Positions 42,744 through 55,002 of a stretch of 64,000 bases of DNA are shown piece by piece. Under the pieces are notes generated by a model, which searched no databases, was not told the DNA's origin, and was given only the letters and a program-made list of their open reading frames with translations. The translations under genes were made by a program, and so were the position numbers. The stretch is from NCBI GenBank assembly GCA_015178975.1, contig WHVD01000047.1:372001-436000 (forward strand), in the 5' to 3' direction. The stretch comes from Hysterangium stoloniferum (taxonomy: Eukaryota; Basidiomycota; Agaricomycetes; Hysterangiales; Hysterangiaceae). The number at the start of each line of letters is the position of its first letter. Position 1 is the stretch's first letter.

Positions 42744-43305
42744 GGAGGTTGTCTGTAATCATTATAGTATCAAATGTTTACTAATAAAAGCAATATTGCT
42801 ACAAAACTTTATCTTTAGATAGTGGTACACATTCTGAGACTATTATATTGTTAACCACCAATCATGAGAAACAATTCTGCATATTACATCCTAAACAATT
42901 CAGAGTCAATTAATAGAACCTATTGTATATAATTTTTCAAGCTATGTAAATACTTGCTAAAACTTTGTTGGTACTTTGTCTTTTAAAAGCTAAACTCTAG
43001 TTATTTCCTAGTAAAATATGTGAGATATCATTGGAAATTTTTCATCCCATGGCTTTCTTTATTAAGTGAAGCCACCTACATATATGTATATTCCAGGTAT
43101 GTTGAATCAAGTAGAAATCTGTTCAGATTGACAGACCCATTCCAATGTAATACATATGCATGAAATAGACCATTTAAAAGGGTATGCTTTTTAAAAGTTT
43201 TGATGTTTCAAACTACTGAACTCTTTCATAATCTACTCAGCTCCTGAAAGATACTTTGTTTCATAATATACAAATAAGGTTTAAACATTCCAAAAGTTTG
43301 GAAGA
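42744..43305 (+). mobile_element. M1 MITE, 3' end lost
   Basis: Starts GGAGGTTGTCTGTAATC and follows the other M1 copies up to the family E LTR at 43306, which replaced the rest. Confidence 0.75.
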
Positions 43306-44121
43306 TGTTACAACTGGAAATCCCACCTGGACTCCAGGCACTAACTTATACGCACCCACACCCTATACACACCCATTATCAGTTTACCGGAATTCCCACC
43401 GGACTCTGTATGTCAGACTCATCTACGTTCGTCTTCGTTACGTTGTGTTTCAGTCACCGGAATACTCACCGGACTCCATCTCTGTCTATTTCTGACCTCG
43501 TCCCGCACGTCAGTCACCGGACCCCACTCAGAAAACCCATCACCTCTCTAACAGAGCCCTGTTCCCATTTTAGTCAAATGACCTGTTACAATTCGGACTC
43601 CACTACCGCTCTGTTTCCTATTATGGTTTATGATTTGTCACTATTCAGACTCTGCTCCATTCCGTCCCATTCCTAACACCAAATTGGTGTTTACTATTCC
43701 TGTTTTATGTTTTGCTCATTTCATTTCATCATTACTGGATTCGGTATGACATTCACTCCACAGTCTATTTAAACTGGCAGATGTTGTACATACAATCCAG
43801 TCAGAAAATCAGCTTAGATTCCCCCCAGTAATCTAATACATTTTCCGCTCTAAAACCCTACTTGAATCACACTGCTCACACTAGTCAGAGCCCACGGGCT
43901 CCGGCACATCTATCTCTCTCATCACTCTCGACTCATGACCTACGACCTCCAACCCACGACCCCTCAACCCATGACCCCTGCCCAGACTCCCCAGGATTCC
44001 CATCTGTCTGTCTGAAATTGGACAATATGATCTAGTGAGGGTGCAGCCTATAAGCTGAAGCCAAGTCCTACTGGATATCCCGCGGGTTTCTCCGGAAACC
44101 CGCCCTGTATGTATCCTAACA
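43306..44121 (+). repeat. family E LTR
   Basis: 816 bp, TGTTACAACTGG..GTATCCTAACA. TATA-like TATTTAA at about 43766, CAATCCAGTCAGAAAATCAGC near 43795, hairpin at about 44039-44062. Flanks GAAGA and TTTTC do not match, so it is either a recombinant or one end of a larger lost element. Confidence 0.8.
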
Positions 44122-44269
44122 TTTTCAGACATTCTTCATTGTGGCCAGCATAACACTCTCCCCCAACAAAATGTTATGTTGGGTACAACTCTATCCTATT
44201 GCTCAGACATAAGGTATCATGACTCAGTTTCTCAACCCATCAAGAAAAGGTCACTGCTATATTAGAGCT

Positions 44270-45261
44270 AGCCCAACCCATTAAAATAGGAGAGCTCCAG
44301 CACTTCCTTGAAATGGTTTTATATTTTTCAGCTTATATTCCATTCTACTCCTGGACAGTCTCCCCACTATCCAATCTCTTGAAAAAGGGGACCTGCTGGA
44401 CCTGGGATTCCAAACACACCAGAGCTTTTGAAGATATCAAAGTCATGTTGAGTTCTGCCCCTGTTTTAGGACACCCTATTAGCAGAATGCCCTACCATCT
44501 GTATACAGATGCTTCTGATTTTTCCCTAGGATGCTGCCTCCAGCAGGTCCAGAAAATGATGCTACAAGATCTAAGGGACACCAAAATTTATGCTCAAGCA
44601 AGATCTGTCTTTGAACAATCATGAGAAGTACCCATCTTTGTCACTCACTACAAAACCAAGGAACTGGAATTCACCTGGATGGACTCTTGGGCCTTAGACT
44701 TCAACAATGCTAGCATCACCATTGAACATGTCATTGCCTACTGGAGCTGCACACTGAAGAAAGCTGAATGTAACTGCTCAGCCATGGAATGTGAAGCATT
44801 AGTAGCCAAGGAGTGACTGGTTCATTTCCAACCATTCATAGAGGGTGAAAACACTCATCATGGATCACACAGCCTTACAATAGGCCAGGTTATATGAGAA
44901 CACTAATCACAGACTGGCTGCATAGGGGGCAGTATATGCTGCATACCCTGGTTTAGAAATCCTACATCATGCAGGATGAGTCCACAGTAACATGGATTTG
45001 GTATCCAGACTCCCTCGAATACCTGATTTCATGAGTCCTGTCAGGGATGACCTACTGTCAATAGCATCAAGCTCCCTCAACAAGGATACTAATGAGAGGC
45101 TATGGGACAATAAACCCACTGAAAGAGCAGTCTTCACCACCCAATGTGAGCTAGTGGAACCCCTCAGAATGAAGAAATGAGATACAAACTTGGAACTGAT
45201 CAGAAGTTACATGGAACAGGACTCTGTGCTTGAAAAATACATGGATAATGTAAGGTTCTGC
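44270..45261 (+). pseudogene. gypsy RT thumb/RNase H fragment
   Basis: Open from 44313 (GMVLYFSAYIPFYSW-type fingerprint FLEMVLYFSAYIPFYSWTVS, LLKKGTCWTWDSKHTRAFEDIK, SSAPVLGHP, YTDASDFSLGC). Then stops, with degraded RNase H to about 45000. Same lineage as the RT fragment at 37135-37812 is possible. CpG-poor. Confidence 0.75.
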
Positions 45262-47470
45262 TACATAGCTGCATGGACATAATGGTATCATGTGTGGAGA
45301 TCAAAATACCTTGCTTGGAGAATCTGTCAACAATCACCAGGATTGCAGAAAAGCCTTCAGAGTCTAGTAGGTGTTCAATGAAATCCATAGAGATAGAATT
45401 CCATGGGTGTTCTGGTATCAGGAGTTGCTTCAGAAGGTCCTATGGCTTGTGACACTGTGATTTGGAGTGTGAAAAAGTAATGCAAGATTACAGTAGTGCT
45501 TAATGAAGTCTTGGAGTCCAGGCCAAGTGTACTCTCTTCATATCATTGATAGAGTCTTGTTGAGCCCAAAATGTCCCAAGAGTGGATGTTTGTATTTGTA
45601 CTGGATGATTCTGAGGTAGAGACCATCACCTATGATGTAGGAAAAAAAGTCAAACCTGGACAAAACAAGGACCACCTAGCCTGCCTCCTATTAAGTTTTT
45701 TAGTGGACATAAAATATTCTAGGTTTTTGTGGTCTGTCCAGATCTGAAAAGAGTGACTGCTCCCCTCAAGATAGTGCCTCTATTCATCCAGAGCTCAAAT
45801 CATAGCCTGCATTTCTTTATCATGGATTTCATAATTCCATTCTACTTCACTCAGACCTTTGGATAGAAAAGCCACAGGGTGCTACTTTCCATCTGATCCT
45901 TCCTGAGACAAAACAGTACCAGTTGCAAAGTCAGAACTATCTGCTTCTAGTCTGTAAGGTTTGTTGTCATCAAGGAAGATAGGAATTGGGGATGAAGTGA
46001 TGCAGTCGTTCAAAGCTTGAAAAGCAGTTTTCTGTTCCAAAGTCCATTTCCAGGGTGTATCCTTCCTTGTTAAGTTACAAAGGGGTCTGGCAAGGCCTGA
46101 AAAGTCCTGGATAAATGTTCTGTAAAAGTTGACAAAGCCAAGGAAAGACTGTGTCTTTTTTACACTAGTAGGTTTAGGCCATTTGTTACGACCGTGTCAT
46201 AACCGTGTCGCAACCCGATGGTCCCCGAGAATACTACTGTCTATCGGCATTCCAAGTTATTGATCAAGTCATCATTTCGGCAACCGTCAGAACACTGACA
46301 CTGATGTATACCTTCATGGTGATCAAACTCTATTTATGCCCCTGTCAAAATATACTCATACCATCTGGTTATGCTTTGAACCCTCCCCTTTCATTATGAT
46401 GATCCATTTTACTCTATGTTTCACATATGCCCGTACATATATACTTGTAGCCCGTGGACTATTCCCTTTTCTCGTAATCCCGCTCTCAGCTAAATCTTGG
46501 CTTCTGATCTTATTGTAACCTTCTGGTTTCTAGTCAAGTCTATTTGTCAAATTGTGTTTCTGCTCTTCCCTTAGTTAGTAGTTTCCAGATGCCGATAACT
46601 CATATATAAGACCCGCTGTAATGTAACTACTAGACAATCAGAATATCGACTTAGATACCCCTCTAATTTCCAACTCCGTTATCTATTCACAACCACCATA
46701 ATCCGACTCCATCCAATTTACGATTCAACCTACATTTATGACTTCAACCTCTAATCTCCGACTCTCAGTCTCCAACTCTCAGTCTCCAACTCTCAGTCTC
46801 CAACTCTCAGTCTCCAACTCTCCGACCCAACCCTCGACTTATCCTTCAGTTTCCGATCAGTAGTTTACCGAGAGGTTTACTCAACAGGACTAGTTTCCAC
46901 CTGCCCAAAATTTAAGGACACCCGATGGTAACTTGCAAGGGTGCAGCACATAAGCTGAAGCCAAGTCCTTCCAATCGGTCCCTGTTGGCCTACCAACATC
47001 AGTCAGTTTTCTGTTCTTAACACCATTTGGAAACACCTTCTATCTTTACTGGATCCATGGAGATCCAGCCATGTGAAATGATCACTCCAAGATATTCAAT
47101 ATTTTCCTGCTCAAATTCACATTTTTCTGCCTTGAAATATAACTTGTTTTTTCCAAGGTCTGCAAAACACTTTGGACTGCTTCCCTGTGTTTTTTAAGGG
47201 TCTCTATGAAGATAAGGATATCATCCATGTAGACAATGACAACCTGTCCATCAATCAGTTCTATGAACAGATCATTCATCATGGTCTGAAAGGTAGCAGG
47301 ACTGTTGGTGAGACCAAAAAACATAACTAGTGGTTCAAGTAACCCACTGTTGGTCTTGAATGCTGCCTTCCACTCATCTCCCTCCTTTATCCTGATATTG
47401 TTATAACCACATCTGACTTCCAGTTTGGTGAAGTATTTGGCTTCATCAAGAAATTGGGAAAGGGCTGCCT
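45262..47470 (-). pseudogene. inverted gypsy pol relic (RT, RNase H, integrase start), split by a family D LTR
   Basis: Read from 47470 leftward: RT with GLTNSPATFQTMMNDLF and the catalytic VYMDDILIF near 47220; the thumb continues across the LTR insertion at 46184-47022 (after GVSKW); RNase H with EADSSDFATGTVLSQ, HDKEM and [10 protein letters not shown]; integrase core start [13 protein letters not shown] and [13 protein letters not shown]. Many stops; CpG-poor. Confidence 0.85.
46184..47022 (+). repeat. family D solo LTR
   Basis: 839 bp, duplication CCATT (46179-46183 and 47023-47027). About four minisatellite units (46755-46820); hairpin about 46940-46962. Confidence 0.92.
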
Positions 47471-48343
47471 AAATGGTCTATAGAATGAAGGAATTTAAGT
47501 AGCTTATATCTCATAGCTAGAGTTTATACCCCCAGCTAGCACCAGACAATGTCAGCTAGATATTCTAGTGGCCCTATCCTGGGTAGAACCTCTAGCCACA
47601 ATATGTATGTATATCACTCTGACATATCATGACAAAGCATGATAAGCATTTAGTTGTTGTCTTGATTAGTCACAGCATCACTACAGTCATGGTTCAAACA
47701 TTCTGTGACATTACCAGAATACTTATATAGCAGCTTGCCTTCTACCTTTGTGTCCTCATCATTGCCTCTGCCTTTGCATCCAGTGTCGACTACTTGTCTC
47801 TGACATCTTCACCCTTGACCCATCTATTGGTTACATTGCATGACTGTCCCTGTTGTGATGTGAGAGCCAGCATAGTTGCTGTACTCTTTCTCACTGGGCA
47901 ATATTTACTTTGCTGCAACAATAAACACTACATGTCTTCCCACCACAGAAAAAAAGGGATGACTACCTGGATATTTTCTGAAGAACTAAAGGCTGTCTTG
48001 TACAAGGATCAGCCCCAACAGTTGGTGTTCCTATGTACTAGGGTCACATATACTATAAGGGAGATTTGTTGACAGTACACAGAGCCTGAGAGGTTGATAG
48101 GATGGAGGAAAGGGGAATTGGATGTGAGGAGTTATTGAGAGAGAGAGAGAGAGAGAGATGGTAGAGTTGTTTAAGAAAATTTCAATCTTCTGTTAGGGCA
48201 ACACTAACAAGGCTACCAAAACATAAAGAAGGAAGGGAATATAAGACAAGGATAAGGGAGAGAGGGATAGAAGTTCTAATGACTTAATAATATCACACTT
48301 GTGTTTAGTGGGAATCCTAAGAGATTGAAACTGGGGTCTAGTT
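47471..48343. other. nothing supported
   Basis: CpG-poor sequence with one 92-codon open frame (47794-48072, Cys-rich, no family recognised) and a (GA)n run of about 24 bp at 48136. Probably old repeat. Confidence 0.4.
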
Positions 48344-49345
48344 ACAGTGACTCACAAAACCTTTCCAATGTTTGGAGTTTGCATATTGGCAAACTGCTAC
48401 CAGGGGAGAAAAAATAGTAAAAAATATCAAAAATTCACACTAGATAGCTAAACATGTATAGAACCGTGGCCTAGAATATTATTATATAATATGTATTTTT
48501 GGGCATGCTAAAAATAGTTTAGTCAGGCCTGCTCATTGGAAAGGTTTTGTGGCTGATGATTATGATGCAATATATGCTATATTTTAATACTTGGTATACC
48601 CTCCCTTGGCCTTTATGACTGCCTCAACCCTCCTTGGCATGCCTTCAATTAACTTCTGACACTCAGAAGCTGGTATATCTTCCCACTCCTTCTCTATCCT
48701 CTCCCACAACTCCAGAATCCCACTTGGTGCAGTGGCATACTGTCCCAGCTTTCTCTTCAAGTAATCCCATAGATGCTCAATTGGATTGAGGTCTGGGGAT
48801 TGGGCAGGCCATGGTAGGACAGTCATTCCATTATTTTCAAACCATTTCCTTTGCCTTTTTGCAGGTATATTTTGGATCATTATCCTGCTGAAAGATGATT
48901 TTAGCAGGGTCCAACTGGTAATACCTGATGCTGTTTTGGAGGTCTTCATCCAAGATGCTCCTGTAAAGTTCCCCATCCATTCTACCCTCAATCCTGGTGG
49001 CATATCCCACACCCTCCCACATGAAGCACCCCCAAATCATGACTGATCCTCCACCAAACTTCACTGTCCCTTGAACAAGCCTCTCATTCAGGCCTTCTCC
49101 AGTCTTTTTCCATGCCCATTTCCTCCCATCTGAGCCAAGGCGATTTATTTTAGTCTCATCAGACCACACAACCCTCCTCCAGTCATCTAAAGTCCAGTGC
49201 TGGTGGGCCAAAGCAAAGTCAAGCCTCTCCTTCATGTCTCTTGGACAAAAGTGGCTTCTTCTTCACAACTGCTTTTATCCCTGCTTTCTTCAAGCTCCTC
49301 CAAACTGTCTCAGCTGAAATAGGGTTGTTGATGATGGTCTGTATA
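48344..49345 (-). pseudogene. Tc1/mariner-like transposase relic
   Basis: The minus-strand frames give IQTIINNPISAETVWRSLKK (end of the DNA-binding region), then the DDE domain with WSDETKINRLGSDG (first Asp), GGGSVMIWGCF, FQQDNDPKYTC (second Asp) and, after a frame break near 48840-48870, SPDLNPIEHLWDYLKRK with the Glu of a DD34E triad. It ends AVIKAKGGYTKY. The N-terminus and one outer end are missing. Downstream of the gene, 48344-48372 and about 48535-48555 are inverted to each other (CACAAAACCTTTCCAATG), likely terminal/subterminal repeats. Confidence 0.88.
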
Positions 49346-49440
49346 TCCTGAAGTATTTATACTAAACAAAAAACTAAAATAAAGTTTAAACTTAATATTT
49401 TGACATATATGTATCATGTGATGTCACATGTTGTTACACA

Positions 49441-49720
49441 TTACACATGACTAAATAAACTAGACTTAACTAAAACAAGACAAATATTTAGAGTCCTGAC
49501 AGGAGGTATTGGAGCTGTGGAAAAGCCTGGTAAGACTCTCTCATCAAAAACAGCATTATTACTAATCATGGTCTTAGTAAGTGGATTGTAAAATGACCAA
49601 CTCTTATAATCTGGAGGATATCCAATGAAAACACACTTTTGTGTATGAGTCATGTTTCCAATCCCCAAAACAACAACTTGCTTGTAACTATCACTGGCTA
49701 CCATGGCACATCCCAATCAA
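49441..49720 (-). pseudogene. Ty1/copia pol fragment (integrase C-terminal region)
   Basis: The minus-strand frame reads KCVFIGYPPDYKSWSFYNP and MISNNAVFDE, the well-known copia GY-x-G-x-K-x-Y/F and VxFDE blocks. No other copia domain is nearby. Confidence 0.8.
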
Positions 49721-49846
49721 CCAAGAATTTTAAATTTTTTTTAAAAACTATTTAATTTGACAAGCAGTTGCAACACCACCCAGCTCAAAAGGATTATTTC
49801 AATGTTGCTAGGAAGGTAAAAACACAGGCCCAGTGAAGAGCACAAT

Positions 49847-50885
49847 GGAGGTTGTCCATAATTACTATAATATTAGATGTTTATTGGTAAAATTTATATT
49901 TCTACAAAACTCCATCTTTAAATAGTGATATATGTATCTTCTGAGACTATTATATTGTTAACCACCAACCATGAGAAACAATTCTCCATGTTACATCCTA
50001 AACAATTCAGAGTCCATTAATAGAACCTATATATAGTTTTCCAAGTTATGTAAATACTTGCTAATACTTTTGTTAGTAATTTGTTTTTTAAAAGCTAAAG
50101 CTAAACTGTAGTTATTTCCCAGTAAAATATGTGAGATGTCATTGGAAATTTTTCATCCTATGGCCTTCTTTATTAAGTGAAACCACCTATATATTCTGGG
50201 TATGTTGAATCAAGTAGAAATATGTTCAGATTGACAGACCCATTCCAATGTAATACATATGTATTTAGAGATGTTCAATGACATATATACATGGAATGGA
50301 CCATTTAAAAGGATATGCTTTTTTAAAAGTCTTAATGGTTTAATCTACTAAACTCTTTCATAATCTATTCAGCTCTTGTGAAAGGCTGTCGGTATCAGCC
50401 TCACTCAGTCGGTAGCAGACAAGACAAAAGGTTCTTGTTGTAGACAGTAGTATGTGAAAATACAGATGTGCAATCGCTATTTCTGAGGGCGTGTACTAAA
50501 AAAGGACCGTAACTTCGAGAGGTGTAGCCAGTCTAATATATCCACAGTCAACAGTGGAGTGGTGTTAATTGGGGTTTTAGGAACAAGAAATAGGATGAAC
50601 AAAAGGGGTCAAGGCGGAGAGGTGAGACCGTAGATTTCAATCGAGTCGGAGGAACGATGTGATGGCGATTGGGAGATAATGATAGCACGATCGGCGATGA
50701 GGTCCATGTGGTAATGCGGTCAGGATTACATCTTGAAAGATGATTTGTTTCATAATATACCAATAAGTTTTAAACATTCCTAAAGTTTTAAAAACCAAAT
50801 TATGTTTGAATCACATCCCAGATATTTAAATGACCTTTAAAGTATATTAGAATTTGGTATACTTAATAGTTTTCAGATATCCTCC
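49847..50885 (+). mobile_element. M1 MITE with a 353-bp insertion
   Basis: GGAGGTTGTCC..GATATCCTCC with 3-bp duplication AAT (49844-49846 and 50886-50888). Split at 50378-50730 by a CpG-rich insert. Confidence 0.78.
50378..50730. mobile_element. unclassified 353-bp CpG-rich insertion
   Basis: Starts GTGAAAGGCTG, ends AGGATTACA, flanked by TCTT (50374-50377 and 50731-50734). No terminal inverted repeat seen. CpG content far above the host MITE suggests recent arrival. Shifting the start one base gives TG..CA ends, so a solo LTR with a decayed duplication is an alternative. Confidence 0.45.
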
Positions 50886-50888
50886 AAT

Positions 50889-51514
50889 GTTGACAGTTCA
50901 AGTCTAGTGTGAAAAGAGACTATGATATAAAAGTCAACAATCATATACCACAGACCAAAGGACTAATCAGAAGTGTCTGAAATGTGAGGAGATGACCAAA
51001 AACAGTGTCTAGAGATGTCTAGTAACACCAACAAGTGACCAGAGCAAAAGCTGGATACCACAGATAGAAATATCCACCAACACCTGGACCATGGATGAGG
51101 ACCAGTGGAGGTGTTTTAAAGAAAAATATGTAGTGGTTTTTGGATGAGTGCCTATAAATTGTCCAAATTGGCCATAAAAATGGCTGAGATATGAGGCAAA
51201 AAAGTGCAAGGTGGTTGTGCAGGTGGATAAAGTGTAGGAGAGTCTGGGGTGTGGATAGGGGTGTTGTAGTGTCTGTAGGGTTGAAACACAGCTATGTATG
51301 GTACTTTTAGAAGCCGGGGCACATAACAAATTGAAACAGGTTAATAGAAAGCTGAAGATTACCAAGAAAACTGTGAGGGATGAGATGAAAGCAAGCTCTA
51401 AGGTTTCTTTCCCACAGCCCTACAGGTGTGACAAAGCATCAGGCACTTACATATCTAAGTGTCCAGGTTCACACAAACTTACATAGTTGCCTAACTATAT
51501 ATGTATTTCACTAT
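50889..51514. other. nothing supported
   Basis: CpG-poor sequence between M1 and M2 elements. Open frames of 62 and 118 codons have no recognisable motif. Confidence 0.4.
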
Positions 51515-51676
51515 GGAGGACAGTTACAATTTCTTCAATATCCAAGATTTTACTGAAAAACCTTTATACTTTTAAGTGTGACTATTCCTTCTGGTTATGA
51601 TGACATATTCTATAAGAGCTTATATTTCATTACCCCAAAATTTCATCTTTAGGACCTGTATGCTCTTTTAAATTAT

Positions 51677-53085
51677 TGTTACGACCCATTCCCGGATGTT
51701 TCAATATCCGACTTCCGATCTCCGACTTCCGACTTCCGATCTCCAACTTCCAACTTCTGATCTCCGACTACGGGACATCACAGTTACCGTATCATCCGCA
51801 TTCTTCCCTTGTTCTGCATTTGGTAATTTGTCCGTTGACAAGTATTCACTCGTTTGTTTGTTGTATTCCCGTTTCGGAATATTGTCTCCCTAATATGTCT
51901 TATTGTATTTCCATTTTAAGAACACTTCCATTTCCGTCTTATTATGGTCTTAGTTTGTAGTACAATAACGAGTAGACTTATATTAGTTTCCGCGAATTTG
52001 TACTTTACCTTAGATCTGATATCAACTTAGTTTCTTCTTCCTTCTCCCATCTTTCTGTACGCTCGATATTTGGAACTCTTCAGAACTCTGAATATCCGTA
52101 TCTTCCATTGTAAGTCTCACCTCTGAAATTAAGGACTTTGAGCGTTTGCGTAGAGGCGCAGTGTTAGGATACACACTCAGGCCGGGTTTCCGGAGAAACC
52201 CACGGGATATCCGGTAGGACTTGGCTTCAGCTTATAGGCTGTGCCCTCGCTAGATCGTGTTGTCCAATTTCAGACAGGCGGACGGGAATCCCGGGGAGTC
52301 CGGCGGGGGTTCGTGGGTCGTGAGTCGTAGGTCGTGAGTCGAGAGTCGTGAATCGAGATAGTCGAGAGAGATAGATGCGCCGGAGCCCGTGGGCTCCGAC
52401 TAGTGCGAGCGGTCTGATAAGAGTAGGGTTTTAGAGAGGAAAATGTATTAGATTACTGTGGGGAATCTAAGCTAATTTTCTGACTGGATTGTATGTACAA
52501 CATCTGCCAGTTTATATAGACCGTGGAATGCATGACATACCGAATCCAGTAATAATGAGACGAAACGAGCAAAACATAGAACGGGAATAGTAAACACCAA
52601 ATTGGTGTTAGGAACGGGACGGAACGGAGCGGAGTCCGAATCGTGACAAAGCATAACCCATAACGGGAAACGGAGCGGGAGCGGAGTCCTAAATCGTGAC
52701 AGGTCATTTGACTAAAACGGGAACGGGGCTCGATTAGAGCGGTGACGGGATTCTAAGCGGGTCCGGTGACTGATGCGTGGGACGAAGACGGACATAGACA
52801 GAGACGGGGTCCGGGGGAAGTCCGGTGACTGATATGTGTCTTAATGAGGTCGAACGTAACGAGTCTTGACGTAACGGAGTCCGGGCGGGAAATCCTATAA
52901 ACAGACGATTGGTGCTTGTAGCGCGTGGGGGCGTACGAGTTAGTGCCCGGAGTCCGGCGGGATTTGTCCGGTCGTAACACGCAGCACATAAGCTGAAGCC
53001 GACGTCCTGACCCTATCCGATAGTTCCCGACTTCCCGGTGACTTTCCGATAGTTCCAGAATAAGTTCCTGACACGGCACTTAACA
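51677..53085 (+). repeat. family A solo LTR split by a family E LTR
   Basis: TGTTACGACCC..CACTTAACA, duplication ATTAT (51672-51676 and 53086-53090). U3 has extra TCCGACTTCCGATC repeats. The family E insertion is exactly in the left arm of the U5 hairpin. Confidence 0.9.
52162..52979 (-). repeat. family E solo LTR (inverted)
   Basis: 818 bp, TGTTAGGATAC..GTCGTAACA, duplication CGCAG (52157-52161 and 52980-52984). CpG-rich, probably recent. It contains short GTCGTGAGTCGTAGGTCG repeats around 52315-52360. Confidence 0.92.
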
Positions 53086-53147
53086 ATTATGCACAAATGA
53101 CATGGTTAAACAAGATTATCTGGGTTGTTACCTGATCTTTGGGATAA

Positions 53148-53549
53148 TGTCAGGGGACTCCCTGTCACAAACCCTAGGAAGCACCATTTTCTCATCTCAT
53201 TGAAGTCCTTGAGTCCACAGTCCAACCCCTGCCTTTGTCACATTCCCTCTCCTTGTGGATATCAACCACTCTGGCTAATATGTAGAGTAGAGGACTAACT
53301 TCAGAAGTTCATAGGAGTAATATTCCATTGTGGGAAGAACCTCTGTTCTGTAATAGGTAAAGTTATTTTTAGACTACTGGGTGCCTATGGGTCACACCTG
53401 GCAGGGGGAATTCCTTAGACTGTTTCTCTTCGGATTCCCTCCTGCTAGGTGAGTTGGTAGTTGTCTGTATGTATTAGTTCTAATATATCTTCGGATTCCC
53501 TCCTGCTAGCCTAGTGTGAGTACCGCAGGCTACAGGGGTTGCCCTTACA
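53148..53549. repeat. family H solo LTR
   Basis: 402 bp, TGTCAGGGGAC..CCCTTACA, duplication GATAA (53143-53147 and 53550-53554). Contains CTTCGGATTCCCTCCTGCTAG twice (about 53427 and 53490). No hairpin. Strand not determined. Confidence 0.82.
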
Positions 53550-54118
53550 GATAAGATGTATTCTCTAGTATCTGTGTGCCTTTTAAAATATCCACAAATG
53601 TCATGGTTAAACAAAATAATTTGGATTATGACTTGATCTTTGGGATAAGATACATTCTCTTGTATACATATGAACTTTCAAATATAGTTCATATAATTTA
53701 AATTTCTTTGCTTTAGAAACTTAACAAGAACTATCTAGCCTACCAATCCATATTGTGCAATTTATCCCAAAAGGATAATCTACATATGATTGTTTGACTA
53801 TCTTTTATCAGATACAAGGTGGGTGTTGATGTTTCCTTATTCTCCAGTTGTCACCTGATGGACTGAATTTGATGAAATATTAATTCTACAGCAAACAATA
53901 TAAATATATATACTTGAGTGGATAAATTACTTTTTAAAGTTTTTGGTTATCCTCCTACCTACAGTGCTGAGAAAAATACTATAGATATCAGAGAAATACA
54001 AGAGTATCATAGACCATCATAACACTGTAATATCATACTCTGAAAAATCCTATTGATTGAGTAATGTCTACATATGTAACATAACTGTCCATCTGCCTGT
54101 AGAATAGACAAGGCCCCG

Positions 54119-54997
54119 TGTTACGACCGTGTCGTAACCCATGTCGCAACCCAATGGTCCCCGAGAATACTGCAGTCTTTCGATGTTCCAAGTTATTAAT
54201 CAAGTCATCATTTCGGCAACCTTCGGAACACCGACACTGACATATACCTTCATGGCGATCAAACCCCATTTACGCCCCTGTCAAAATATACTCTACCATC
54301 TGGTTATGCTTTGATACGTCTCCTTTCATTATGATGATCTGTTTTACTCTATGTTTCACATATGCCCGTATATACTTGTAGCCTGTGGACTATTCCCTTT
54401 TCTCATAATCCCACTCTCGGCTAAATCTCAGCTTCCGATCTTATTGTAACCTTCCGGTTCCTAGTCAAGCTTATTTGTCAATGCCGTTTTCCACTTTTCC
54501 CTTAGTTAGTAGTTTCTAGATGCCGATAACTCATATATAAGACCCGTTGTAATGTAACTACTAGACAATCAGAATATCGACTTAGATCAACTTAGATACC
54601 CTCTAATTTCCGACTCCATTATCTATTCACGACCACCACATTCCGACTCCATCCGATTTACGATTCAACCTACATTTACAACTTCAACCTCTAGTCTCCA
54701 ACTCTCAGTCTCTGACTGTCTCAGTCTCCGACTCTCTCAGTCTCCGACTCTCTCAGTCTCTGACTCTCTCAGCCTCGGACTCTTGGTCTCTGACCCCTCA
54801 ACCCAACCCTCAACTTATCCTTCGGTTTCTGATCGGTAGTTTACCGAGAGGTTTACTTGACAGGACTAGTTTTTGCCCGCCTGAAATTTAAGGACACCTG
54901 ATGGTAACTTGCGAGGGTGCAGCACATAAGCTGAAGCCAAGTCCTTCCATTCGGTCCCTGTCGGCCAGCCGACATCTGTCAGTTTCTGCTCTTAACA
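54119..54997 (+). repeat. family D solo LTR
   Basis: 879 bp, duplication CCCCG (54114-54118 and 54998-55002). Minisatellite at about 54690-54790; hairpin about 54914-54937. Confidence 0.92.
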
Positions 54998-55002
54998 CCC
55001 CG

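Larger units (their letters stand above)
51515..53955 (+). mobile_element. M2 MITE carrying two LTR insertions
   Basis: Pieces 51515-51676, 53091-53147, and 53555-53955 match the M2 element at 35975-36391 (GGAGGA start, CCTCC end). Flanks TAT and TAC agree at two of three bases. Confidence 0.72.

Noticed and set aside
50480..50560. rRNA-like look of the sequence around GGACCGTAACTTCGAGAGG
   Set aside because: Resemblance to large-subunit rRNA is too short and the context does not continue.
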